Assembly: GCF_003858635.1 (NCBI RefSeq)
Contig: NZ_RQJO01000008.1
Coordinates: forward strand, 248,001-312,000
Origin: Larkinella rosea
GTDB taxonomy: Bacteria; Bacteroidota; Bacteroidia; Cytophagales; Spirosomataceae
DNA: 64,000 nucleotides
Direction: 5' to 3'
Shown here: positions 44,986 through 52,781 of the stretch, in pieces
How the letters are laid out: every line of letters starts with the position of its first letter
Numbering within the stretch: position 1 is the first letter of the stretch
Translations under genes and position numbers: made by a program
The notes under the pieces: generated by a model
The model's input: the letters and a program-made list of their open reading frames with translations, nothing else
The model's database searches: none
What the model was told of the DNA's origin: nothing

Positions 44986-47073
44986 ATGAACTTCAAACTC
45001 ATATTTCTCTTACTACTTACTACACTCTGCCGTGCGGACGACGGGTATCGCTTGTGGCTGAAATATGATCTGATCAAAGATGCTACGAAGCGGGCCGCGT
45101 ACGCCCGCTCCGCACAGTTCATTGTCCTGAACAGCACCAATCCGGTTTTGAAAACCGCTGCCGATGAATTGCAAACCGGGTTGCAGGGCCTATTGGGAAA
45201 AACCGTACCGATTGTCGCCAATGCTGGGGGAAAAACCGGCGGCATTCTACTGACGACCAGCCCGGTAGCCGAGCTTACCAACGAAGGCTATCGAATTACA
45301 GGCAAACAAAACATAACGATCACTGGAAAAACCGATGCCGGTGTTCTCTACGGCGCTTTTGCTTTGCTCCGACACCTGCAAACGAGGCAATCCATCGACC
45401 GGCTTTCGCTGACCAGCAATCCGAAAATCCAGCTCCGGATGTTGAATCACTGGGATAATGTGGATGCTTCCATCGAACGCGGATACGCCGGTCAGTCGCT
45501 CTGGAAATGGTACGAACTGCCCGAACGCATCGACCCACGCTACCGGGATTACGCCCGCGCCAACGCATCCATCGGCATCAACGGAACCGTCGTCAACAAC
45601 GTCAACGCCAGCTCCCGGTTTCTAACGGCTGAATATTTGCAGAAAGTGGCCGCGCTGGCCAACGTCTTTCGTCCGTACGGGATTAAGATTTACTTATCCA
45701 TTTACTTCCCGGCGCCCAAAACCATCGGCAAACTGAAAACCGCCGATCCGCTCGATCCGGAAGTGAATCAGTGGTGGGTCGACAAGGCCAACGAGATTTA
45801 TAAACTCATTCCGGATTTCGGCGGTTTTCTGGTGAAAGCGAATTCGGAGGGGCAACCCGGTCCGCAGGATTACGGCCGCAACCACGCCGATGGGGCCAAC
45901 ATGCTCGCCAAGGCGCTGGCTCCGCACAACGGCATTGTCATCTGGCGGGCATTTGTCTACAAAGCTGACGGAATATCCGACCGCTTCAAAGCCGCCTACG
46001 ATGAATTCAAACCGCTGGACGGCCAGTTCGAGAAAAACGTCATTGTGCAGGTCAAAAATGGCCCGATCGATTTCCAGCCCCGGGAGCCATTTTCGCCCAT
46101 TTTTGGTACGATGCCTCAAACGCCGTTGGGGATGGAATTTCAGATTACGCAGGAATACCTCGGCCATGCCACGCACCTGGTCTACGAAGCCCCGCTGTTC
46201 AAGGAATGCCTGGAGTCGGATACCTACGCTGGTGGAAGGGGTTCGACCGTGGCAAAAGTTGTTGACGGCAGTCTGCATAATTATAAATTAACCGCCATCG
46301 CCGGGGTCGCCAACACCGGTTCGGATCGCAACTGGACCGGTCACCCGCTGACGCAGGCCAACTGGTACGCATTCGGTCGGCTGGCCTGGGATCATACGCT
46401 CACTTCGCAGGCTATTGCCAATGAATGGGTGACCATGACGTTGACGCCTGAGCCGCAGTCCGTCAAAACCGTTACGGATCTGCTGCTGAAGTCGCGCGAA
46501 ATTTACGTCAATTACAACACGCCCCTCGGCCTTTCGCGGCCCTGGACGGGCGCTCACTTTGCGCCGGAACCCTGGCAAAACCGCAGTTCGCGGCCCGACT
46601 GGACGGCGGTTTATTACCACCGCGCCGATTCCATCGGTTTGGGTTTCGACCGCACCGTAAAAGGAAGTCAGGCGCTGGCGCAATACCGCCCGGAAGTGCA
46701 GAAACAATGGAACAATCCGGAAACCTGCCCGCTGCCGTATCTGCTCTGGTTTCACCACGTTCCGTGGACCCAAAAACTGAACACCGACCGAACGCTCTGG
46801 GAAGAACTCTGTACCCGGTTTTATACGGGCGCGGAATCCGTTGGCGGAATGCAAAACGAATGGGCGTCGGTCAAGAAAGACATCGATCCCGAAACCTTCG
46901 CCAATGTGGCGGGGCGGCTGGCGACGCAGCAAAAAGAAGCCATCTGGTGGCGCGATGCCTGGGTTTTGTACCTGCAGGAATTTGCTCGTCAACCCATTCC
47001 TGCGCCGTTTAAAAAACCAGATCGGACCTTACAGGAAGTCAAGGAATTAGTGGATATTTATCAGTTACGTTAA
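44986..47073 (+). CDS. Alpha-glucuronidase, GH67
   Basis: 695 residues from ATG 44986, giving a signal-like N-terminus (MNFKLIFLLLLTTLCRA); the 51 codons upstream are low-complexity and were excluded. GH67 order is seen: N-terminal domain starting DDGYRLWLKYDLI, a TIM-barrel with QLRMLNHWDNVDASIERGYAG and FGGFLVKANSEGQPGPQDYG (general-acid Glu), IVIWRAFVY, and ITQEYLGHATHLVYEAPLFK near the catalytic Asp/Glu carboxylates, then a helical C-terminal domain. It releases (4-O-methyl)glucuronic acid from xylo-oligosaccharides in the periplasm. Sits between uxuA and the SDR gene in one direction. Confidence 0.94.
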   Translation: MNFKLIFLLLLTTLCRADDGYRLWLKYDLIKDATKRAAYARSAQFIVLNSTNPVLKTAADELQTGLQGLLGKTVPIVANAGGKTGGILLTTSPVAELTNEGYRITGKQNITITGKTDAGVLYGAFALLRHLQTRQSIDRLSLTSNPKIQLRMLNHWDNVDASIERGYAGQSLWKWYELPERIDPRYRDYARANASIGINGTVVNNVNASSRFLTAEYLQKVAALANVFRPYGIKIYLSIYFPAPKTIGKLKTADPLDPEVNQWWVDKANEIYKLIPDFGGFLVKANSEGQPGPQDYGRNHADGANMLAKALAPHNGIVIWRAFVYKADGISDRFKAAYDEFKPLDGQFEKNVIVQVKNGPIDFQPREPFSPIFGTMPQTPLGMEFQITQEYLGHATHLVYEAPLFKECLESDTYAGGRGSTVAKVVDGSLHNYKLTAIAGVANTGSDRNWTGHPLTQANWYAFGRLAWDHTLTSQAIANEWVTMTLTPEPQSVKTVTDLLLKSREIYVNYNTPLGLSRPWTGAHFAPEPWQNRSSRPDWTAVYYHRADSIGLGFDRTVKGSQALAQYRPEVQKQWNNPETCPLPYLLWFHHVPWTQKLNTDRTLWEELCTRFYTGAESVGGMQNEWASVKKDIDPETFANVAGRLATQQKEAIWWRDAWVLYLQEFARQPIPAPFKKPDRTLQEVKELVDIYQLR

Positions 47074-47085
47074 GCCAAAAAAGAC

Positions 47086-47868
47086 GTGCAACCATCAGAA
47101 AATCAAGTGAATAAAAATGTATTTTCGTTAGCCGGTAAACTGGCGCTCATCACCGGCGGTGGCACCGGCATCGGGTTTGACATCGCGCGCTGCATGGTGC
47201 AGGCTGGCGGCACGGTTGTAATCACGGGCCGTCGGGAAGAACCGCTCCGGGAAGCCGTCGCATCGCTGGGCGAAACCGCTCATTATTTTGTCAACGATGT
47301 TTCCGAATTAGGTTCGTTAGACGGGTTGGTCGAGCAGATTGAAACAAAACTTGGCCCCATCGATATTCTGGTCAACAACGCGGGCATCAATATGAAAAAA
47401 CCGGCCCTGGAAGTCACGGATGAGGATTTTAACCGGATTATTCAAACCAACCTGAATGCGGTTTTCGCCCTGACCCGCGCCTGTGCCCGGCGGATGGTTC
47501 CCCGGCGCAGCGGTTCCATACTGATGATTTCGTCGATGGCGGCCTATTACGGCATTGACCGGGTGGCGGCTTATGCCGCTTCCAAATCGGGCGTCGAAGG
47601 CATGGTGAAAGTACTGGCGTCGGAATTTTCGCCCCACAACGTACGCGTCAATGCCATTGCGCCGGGATTCATTGAAACCGAAATGAGCAAAAAAGCGATG
47701 GGTGGCGACCCCGACCGGCGCGACCGCGCCATGCGCCGAACGCCGATGGGCCATTTTGGCAAACCGGAAGACATTGGTTATGCCGCCGTTTTTCTGTCGT
47801 CCGAAGCCGCCCGCTACATTACCGGCGCGTCGTTGCCCGTCGATGGCGGCAATTCGATTGGGTTTTAG
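47086..47868 (+). CDS. SDR-family oxidoreductase (gluconate 5-dehydrogenase/mannonate oxidoreductase-like)
   Basis: 260-residue classical SDR. Cofactor motif ITGGGTGIGF, NNAGINMKKPALEV, catalytic Ser in LMISSMAAYYG, and YAASK. GFIETEMSKK and PMGHFGKPEDIGYAAVFL are the usual substrate-side segments. GTG start 12 bases after the alpha-glucuronidase stop. In this locus it may reduce fructuronate to mannonate in place of UxuB, which is absent here; that is inference from position. A general sugar dehydrogenase is the alternative. Confidence 0.82.
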   Translation: MQPSENQVNKNVFSLAGKLALITGGGTGIGFDIARCMVQAGGTVVITGRREEPLREAVASLGETAHYFVNDVSELGSLDGLVEQIETKLGPIDILVNNAGINMKKPALEVTDEDFNRIIQTNLNAVFALTRACARRMVPRRSGSILMISSMAAYYGIDRVAAYAASKSGVEGMVKVLASEFSPHNVRVNAIAPGFIETEMSKKAMGGDPDRRDRAMRRTPMGHFGKPEDIGYAAVFLSSEAARYITGASLPVDGGNSIGF

Positions 47869-47905
47869 TTTACGGTTTTTCGTTTTCGGTATACGGTTTT
47901 CAGTA
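47868..47905. repeat. Family D single-arm repeat (copy 2)
   Basis: GTTTACGGTTTTTCGTTTTC then TATACGGTTTTCAGTAAC, starting on the last base of the SDR stop. Two head-to-tail copies of the word found as an inverted pair at 27766-27845. Confidence 0.6.
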
Positions 47906-47954
47906 ACTATATACTCGACCAATTTACCCCTATCAGCTTTCCTAAACCTCCTGA

Positions 47955-48833
47955 ATGATGAATAAAATGAACCGAAAAACCTTTCTGGAAGAGTTATCAT
48001 TACTAGCCGGAGCTTCGTTATTGGCGGGTCCGGCCTTGGCTTCCGACCCGGTTTGGAAGAAATCGAAGATGAAACTGGGGATGGTTACGTACTTGTGGGG
48101 CAAAGACTGGGATGTTCCGACGCTGATCAAAAACTGCACGACCGCCGGAATCACCGGGGCCGAATTGCGGGTGGAACACGCCCACAAGGTGATGCCGGAG
48201 CTTTCGGCGGCTGAACGGCAGGAGGTTAGAAAGCGGTTTGCCGACAGCCCGGTTAAAATTGTGGGGTTGGGTACCAACCAACAATACGATTATCCGGACC
48301 AGGAACAACTACGGAAATCCATCGAACGAACCAAGGAATTCATCCGGCTGAGCGCCGACGTGGGTGGTTCGGGGGTGAAAGTGAAACCGAACCAGCTCCA
48401 TAAAGACGTTCCGGTCGAAAAAACGCTGGAGCAAATCGGGCGTTCGCTGAATGAACTGGCGAAATACGCAGCTGATTTCGGGCAGCAACTCCGGCTGGAA
48501 GTCCACGGCAACGAAACGCAGGAATTGCCGAATATCAAAACCATCATGGATCACGCGCCGAATAAGAATGCGACGGTTTGTTGGAATTGTAACAAGCAGG
48601 ATTTCAACGGGAAAGGGTTGGAATACAACTTCAATCTGGTGAAAGACCGATTCGGTGATACGGTCCATGTGCGAGAGTTCAACGACCCCGGCTATCCGTA
48701 TCAGCAATTACTGGATTGGTTTGCCAAAATGAATTACAAAGGCTGGATTCTGCTCGAATGTCACACCAATCCGGCCGATAAAGTGGCTTCATTGATTGAA
48801 CAACGGCAGCTTTTCGAGAAAATGACGGCCTGA
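47955..48833 (+). CDS. Exported sugar phosphate isomerase/epimerase-like TIM barrel
   Basis: 292 residues; N-terminus NRKTFLEELSLLAGASLLAGPALA is a Tat-like or Sec signal (single Arg-Lys rather than Arg-Arg). The body is an AP-endonuclease-2/xylose isomerase-like barrel: KLGMVTYLWGKDWDVPTLIK, GITGAELRVEHAHKVMPEL, RLEVHGNETQELPNI, VCWNCNKQDF, and VREFNDPGYPYQQLLDWFAKM, WILLECHTNPADK. Metal-binding Glu/Asp/His residues are plausible but not assigned. Probably acts on a sugar derivative in the periplasm. Confidence 0.82.
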   Translation: MMNKMNRKTFLEELSLLAGASLLAGPALASDPVWKKSKMKLGMVTYLWGKDWDVPTLIKNCTTAGITGAELRVEHAHKVMPELSAAERQEVRKRFADSPVKIVGLGTNQQYDYPDQEQLRKSIERTKEFIRLSADVGGSGVKVKPNQLHKDVPVEKTLEQIGRSLNELAKYAADFGQQLRLEVHGNETQELPNIKTIMDHAPNKNATVCWNCNKQDFNGKGLEYNFNLVKDRFGDTVHVREFNDPGYPYQQLLDWFAKMNYKGWILLECHTNPADKVASLIEQRQLFEKMTA

Positions 48834-48915
48834 CGTACCCACGGACTTTAGTCCGTGTTTCAGATTCTAACTGAGTAAAGACTAAAAAAACACGGACTAA
48901 AGTCCGTGGGTACGT
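48833..48915. repeat. Family A perfect inverted repeat (copy 2)
   Basis: Two perfectly complementary 28-base arms at 48833-48860 and 48888-48915, each built on ACGGACT-TT/AA-AGTCCGT flanked by GTACCC/GGGTAC. The first base is the last base of the preceding TGA stop codon, and the element ends 13 bases before the next start. Confidence 0.93.
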
Positions 48916-48928
48916 AAAATAAAACCGC

Positions 48929-50308
48929 ATGAACCGCCGGGAATTTGTCGAACGAACAGGCGCGCTGGTAACCGCCGGACTGGCCGGTTTTCCGCTGAAA
49001 TCGGAAGCTTCCGAAAAACCGCTGGCTCCCATTAAGATCAAAAACGTCAGCGTCAATTTCGAGCGGGAACCGCTGAATCCGTACCGGTTCAAGGGCAGTG
49101 CCATTACGGATAGCTGGCAGGCCATTGCGTTGCTGGAGTCGGATTCCGGCGTTCGGAAAATTGGATTGGGAACGCAGGGCGTGCTCTGGTCGGATTCGAG
49201 CGTGTTTGCCGCCCATTCCGAAAGTGCCGGAAACGCGCTGATGTACGCCATGAGCGAATACGCGTTACAGCTCCTCAAAGGCAGGTCGTTCACCACGCCG
49301 GTCGATTTGCTGGATGCGGTTTTGCCCGAGGTGCTGGCGTATGGGAAGAAGATCACGAATAACCCCAATTTACGGAAAACCTTCGCGCTCAACGCGTTGG
49401 TTTGCGTCGATAATGCCGCCTGGCTGCTGTACGCGCAGGAAAACAAAATGGCGCGTTTCGACGACATGATTCCCGCAGCCTACCAACCGGGTTTGTCGTA
49501 CCGGCATTCCAAAGTCGCCAGTATTCCGTCGTTCAGCGTCGGAACCACCGCCGACAAAATCAAAGCCGCAGCCGACGAGGGCTATTTCATCATGAAGCTG
49601 AAAACCGGGTCGGCCGGGACGCAGTCGGAAATGATCGAGAAAGACATTGCGTTTCTGTCGGCGGTCCACAAGGCCATTGGACACTACGAAACGCCGTATA
49701 CCAAAACCGGCAAAATACCGTATTATTTCGACGCCAACGGGCGCTACGAAAAGAAGGAAACCCTATTGCGGTTTCTGGATCACGCCAAAAAGATCGGCGC
49801 GTTCGACCAGATTGCGGTGATTGAAGAACCGTTCGAGGAAAACAACGAAGTGTTTGTCGGCGATCTGGGCGTGCGGGTAGCCGCCGACGAAAGTGCGCAC
49901 ACCGTCGAAGATGCTGCCCGGCGGATTGAGCAGGGCTACTCTGCCATTGCCGTGAAAGCGATTGCCAAAACGCTGAGCATGACCATGAAAATCACGCAAT
50001 TGGCGTTCGAAAAGAAGATTCCCTGTTTCTGCGCCGATTTGACCGTGAACCCCATTCTGGTCGACTGGAACAAAGCGGTGGCCGCCCGATTGCCACCTTT
50101 TCCGGGCATGACGGTCGGTTTGCAGGAAACCAACGGGCATCAATACTACAAAAACTGGGAAAAACTGATGTCGTATCATCCTAAAGCGGGAGCTACCTGG
50201 ACGCAAACGAAGAAAGGGGTTTATGTGACTGATTCTTCCTTTTACGACCAGAGTGGCGGCATTTTTGAACCTTCGGCGCATTACGAAGCGCTGTTTGCCG
50301 ACCGATAA
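48929..50308 (+). CDS. Tat-exported enolase-superfamily (mandelate racemase/MLE) enzyme
   Basis: 459 residues with twin-arginine signal MNRREFVERTGALVTAGLAG. Enolase-superfamily barrel: KxK in FIMKLKTGSAG, metal ligands in YYFDANGRYEK (Asp), IAVIEEPFEENNE (Glu) and RVAADESAHTVED (Glu/Asp), and the distal Lys in IAVKAIAKTLSM. This Lys/Lys pattern places it in the muconate-lactonising/dipeptide-epimerase subgroup. Substrate unknown; the export signal and position in the glucuronate locus suggest a sugar acid or cell-wall-derived compound. Confidence 0.85.
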   Translation: MNRREFVERTGALVTAGLAGFPLKSEASEKPLAPIKIKNVSVNFEREPLNPYRFKGSAITDSWQAIALLESDSGVRKIGLGTQGVLWSDSSVFAAHSESAGNALMYAMSEYALQLLKGRSFTTPVDLLDAVLPEVLAYGKKITNNPNLRKTFALNALVCVDNAAWLLYAQENKMARFDDMIPAAYQPGLSYRHSKVASIPSFSVGTTADKIKAAADEGYFIMKLKTGSAGTQSEMIEKDIAFLSAVHKAIGHYETPYTKTGKIPYYFDANGRYEKKETLLRFLDHAKKIGAFDQIAVIEEPFEENNEVFVGDLGVRVAADESAHTVEDAARRIEQGYSAIAVKAIAKTLSMTMKITQLAFEKKIPCFCADLTVNPILVDWNKAVAARLPPFPGMTVGLQETNGHQYYKNWEKLMSYHPKAGATWTQTKKGVYVTDSSFYDQSGGIFEPSAHYEALFADR

Positions 50309-50410
50309 AATTGTGCTTTTTCGCTCCCAAAACCACCGGTTTCCGTCAGCGGTTTTCCGCAAAATACCGTATTTTAGAAGTGAAAAAGCGGGCAAGCATC
50401 TCCTGAACGA

Positions 50411-50878
50411 ATGGTACATTTTCTGACCAGAAATAAACTCGTCATTCTTTACGGCATTTCACTGGCTTTACTGCTGTTTTTATTAAAATGGCTGGAGCTG
50501 CGGTTCCTGGTCATTAACCACGCTACCGAAATTTACATCGGCTCCATTGCTCTTCTGTTTACAGCGCTGGGAATCTGGCTCGCTCAGAAGTTAATGAAAC
50601 CTAAAGTTGAAACCGTCGTTGTTGAAAAACCGGTTTATATCAGCCAGGCTGGCTTTGTTTTAAACGAGATGGAGCTTGTCAAAACCGGTCTGAGTAAACG
50701 TGAACTGGAAGTTCTCCAATTAATTGCCGAAGGCTTAAGTAATCAGGAAATTGCGTCACGCTTATTCGTTTCCCTGAATACCGTCAAAACCCATTCATCG
50801 AATGTGCTGGAAAAACTGGAGGTGAAGCGCCGGACACAGGCCATTGAAAAAGCCAAACGACTCAGCCTGATTCCCTGA
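50411..50878 (+). CDS. Membrane-anchored LuxR-type transcription regulator
   Basis: 155 residues with two membrane spans (about 10-28 and 42-60), a short linker, and a C-terminal LuxR/GerE HTH: LSKRELEVLQLIAEGLSNQE and IASRLFVSLNTVKTHSSNVL. There is no receiver domain or PAS domain, so no phospho-acceptor; activity may depend on the membrane state or a partner. The DUF4199 gene follows 115 bases downstream, a pairing I recognise from other Cytophagales. Confidence 0.88.
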   Translation: MVHFLTRNKLVILYGISLALLLFLLKWLELRFLVINHATEIYIGSIALLFTALGIWLAQKLMKPKVETVVVEKPVYISQAGFVLNEMELVKTGLSKRELEVLQLIAEGLSNQEIASRLFVSLNTVKTHSSNVLEKLEVKRRTQAIEKAKRLSLIP

Positions 50879-50993
50879 CCAAACTCACTCTTACGCATGA
50901 ATTTGCGGCTTTTTCAGAAAATCACCCAAAAGGATGACCGACGAATGCAGGCGTCTGTTCAATTTTGTTGAAACCAACGCTAAACGCCTTTCT

Positions 50994-51527
50994 ATGAAAA
51001 AGATCGTCCTTGTTTGCGGCCTAATTGCCGGATTCATTCTCACCAGCGTAATGGTCGTTTCTACGGTCCTGTGTTACATCAGCAATACGTACGAAGGCAA
51101 TATGGTGGTGGGTTATGCCGCCATGATACTCGCCTTTTCGCTCATTTTTGTTGCTATAAAAAATTACAGAGACAATTATACTAACCGGATTATCTCGTTC
51201 GGAAAGGCTTTTAAAATCGGTTTGTACATTACACTGATTGCGTCTACGATGTACGTTCTTTCCTGGCTGGTCGAATATTACTTGTTCATTCCGGATTTTA
51301 TGGAAAAATACACGGCGCACGTATTGACTGAAGCAAAAACGAATGGTGCAAGCCAGTTGGAACTGAACCAGAAATCGGCGGAAATGGCCGGTTATTCCAA
51401 ACTATATGGTAATCCGCTGGGGGTGATCGTGTTGACCTATCTGGAGGTTTTTCCGGTCGGTTTGATTATTTCGCTGATCTGTGCTTTGTTGTTGAAAAGA
51501 AAGAAGCAACCCATGCAAGCCGCGTAA
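50994..51527 (+). CDS. DUF4199 membrane protein
   Basis: 177 residues from ATG 50994, MKKIVLVCGLIAGFILTSVMV. Four membrane spans with the conserved ISFGKAFKIGLYITLIASTMYV and a C-terminal VIVLTYLEVFPVGLIISLICALLL pair, ending in basic KRKKQ. Inner-membrane protein of unknown function, predicted partner or target of the preceding LuxR-type regulator by position only. An upstream in-frame start was rejected since it adds 20 polar residues before the first span. Confidence 0.85.
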   Translation: MKKIVLVCGLIAGFILTSVMVVSTVLCYISNTYEGNMVVGYAAMILAFSLIFVAIKNYRDNYTNRIISFGKAFKIGLYITLIASTMYVLSWLVEYYLFIPDFMEKYTAHVLTEAKTNGASQLELNQKSAEMAGYSKLYGNPLGVIVLTYLEVFPVGLIISLICALLLKRKKQPMQAA

Positions 51528-51590
51528 TAAATCCGTATCGGAACCATATTGCCACCTCAGTCGGTATAGTGAGCAGGAGCAACCGGTTTC

Positions 51591-52517
51591 ATGGAAGAAC
51601 AAATGTATGATATTGTCGGAGATGTCCACGGCTACGCCGACAAGCTGCGTCAACTGCTTGAGCAGATGGGCTATGAGCAACAACAGGGCGTTTATTCCCA
51701 TTCTTCACGGAAAGTAATTTTTGTCGGCGACTGGATTAATCGCGGTCCGCAAATCCGGGAAACCCTGGCGCTGGTGCGGGCCATGATCGACGGGGGGCAG
51801 GCGTTGGCGGTTATGGGTAATCACGAATACAACGCCATTGCGTTTCGGCTCGAAAACCCAACGGGCGGGCACCTCAGGCCACATACCATCAAGAACATTC
51901 ATCAGCACTATCAGACGCTTTATCAGTTCAAAGATCAGGCTGACGAATGGCAGGAGTATGTTTCCTGGTTTCTGACCATTCCCCTTTACCTTGATTTACC
52001 TTCGATTCGGGTCGCGCATGCCAGTTGGGACGACAACAACATAGCGGTTCTGGATAATCAGCTTTTAAACGGAAGGCTGCCTCCCGAGTTGGTCCAAAAA
52101 TCGACCGTCAAGCATACGCCTTTCTGGAAAGCGGTTGAGGAAACCTTAAAAGGAAAAGAAGCTCGGCTGCCCCATAACCAGTTCTTTCGGGACAAAGACG
52201 GTATTCTTCGGCACGAAAGCCGAATCCGGTGGTGGGCGAATCATGGTGAGGAGACGACGTATGCCGACTACTTTTTTGACGCTCCGGCGGCTATTGCCGC
52301 GCTGCCCGTTGATTACGACCTTTACCCGACAGGAGTCATGCTGGATGAGACGAGTAAACTGCTCTTCTTCGGACACTACTGGCTTCAGGGAGCGCCTTGT
52401 CTGGGTTCGCCGAAGGCTGCCTGTGTCGATTTCAGTGTCGCCAAAGGGGGTGTTCTGGCGGCTTATCGCTGGCAGGGCGAAAATGAATTGACCAACAAAC
52501 ACCTTGTCTGGGTGTAG
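51591..52517 (+). CDS. Calcineurin-like metallophosphoesterase
   Basis: 308-residue cytoplasmic phosphatase. Metal-binding signatures in order: YDIVGDVHGYADKL, VFVGDWINRGPQ-like segment (IFVGDWINRGP), MGNHEYNAI, and later His residues in VAHASWD and FFGHYWLQG. The set fits the PrpE/ApaH-like or Ser/Thr phosphatase branch (diadenosine tetraphosphate hydrolase or protein phosphatase); which cannot be told from sequence. It ends just before a bidirectional terminator shared with tRNA-Pro. Confidence 0.88.
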   Translation: MEEQMYDIVGDVHGYADKLRQLLEQMGYEQQQGVYSHSSRKVIFVGDWINRGPQIRETLALVRAMIDGGQALAVMGNHEYNAIAFRLENPTGGHLRPHTIKNIHQHYQTLYQFKDQADEWQEYVSWFLTIPLYLDLPSIRVAHASWDDNNIAVLDNQLLNGRLPPELVQKSTVKHTPFWKAVEETLKGKEARLPHNQFFRDKDGILRHESRIRWWANHGEETTYADYFFDAPAAIAALPVDYDLYPTGVMLDETSKLLFFGHYWLQGAPCLGSPKAACVDFSVAKGGVLAAYRWQGENELTNKHLVWV

Positions 52518-52541
52518 TTAACGACAAAAACCGTATCCAAT

Positions 52542-52579
52542 AAAAAAGGCAGTCAGATTCATCATCTGACTGCCTTTTG
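52542..52579. terminator. Bidirectional terminator between phosphatase and tRNA-Pro
   Basis: AAAAAAGGCAGTCAGAT pairs with ATCTGACTGCCTTTT across a 6-base loop; T runs are present on both strands. Confidence 0.9.
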
Positions 52580-52591
52580 GCCCAATTCTGT

Positions 52592-52664
52592 CGGGATGGC
52601 GGGATTCGAACCCACGACCCCTTGCACCCCATGCAAGTACACTACCTGGCTGTGCTACATCCCG
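52592..52664 (-). tRNA. tRNA-Pro (GGG)
   Basis: Cloverleaf on the minus strand starting CGGGATGTAGCACAGCCAGG. Anticodon loop ATGGGGT between CTTGC and GCAAG gives GGG, reading CCC/CCU. T-arm GGTTCGAATCC is canonical, acceptor CGGGATG pairs with CATCCCG, discriminator A. CCA not encoded. Confidence 0.95.
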
Positions 52665-52680
52665 AATCGGGTGCAAACTT

Positions 52681-52781
52681 AATGAATAATGAACAATGAA
52701 CAATGAATGACGCGGAAAGAATCTCAGAGAATCCGCCAACTCCTTTCACGATTTATTATTAATTGTTCATTATTCATTTTT
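52681..52781. repeat. Family E inverted repeat overlapping a stop codon
   Basis: AATGAATAATGAACAAT (52681-52697) is the perfect complement of ATTGTTCATTATTCATT (52762-52778); the left arm continues as a tandem of AATGAAC-like units. The right arm overlaps the 3' end of the M1 peptidase gene on the minus strand and supplies its last codons (K-N-E) and TAA. Confidence 0.85.

Noticed and set aside
47868-47955. A possible insertion-sequence end
   Set aside because: No transposase, no target duplication; the words match the family D repeat only.
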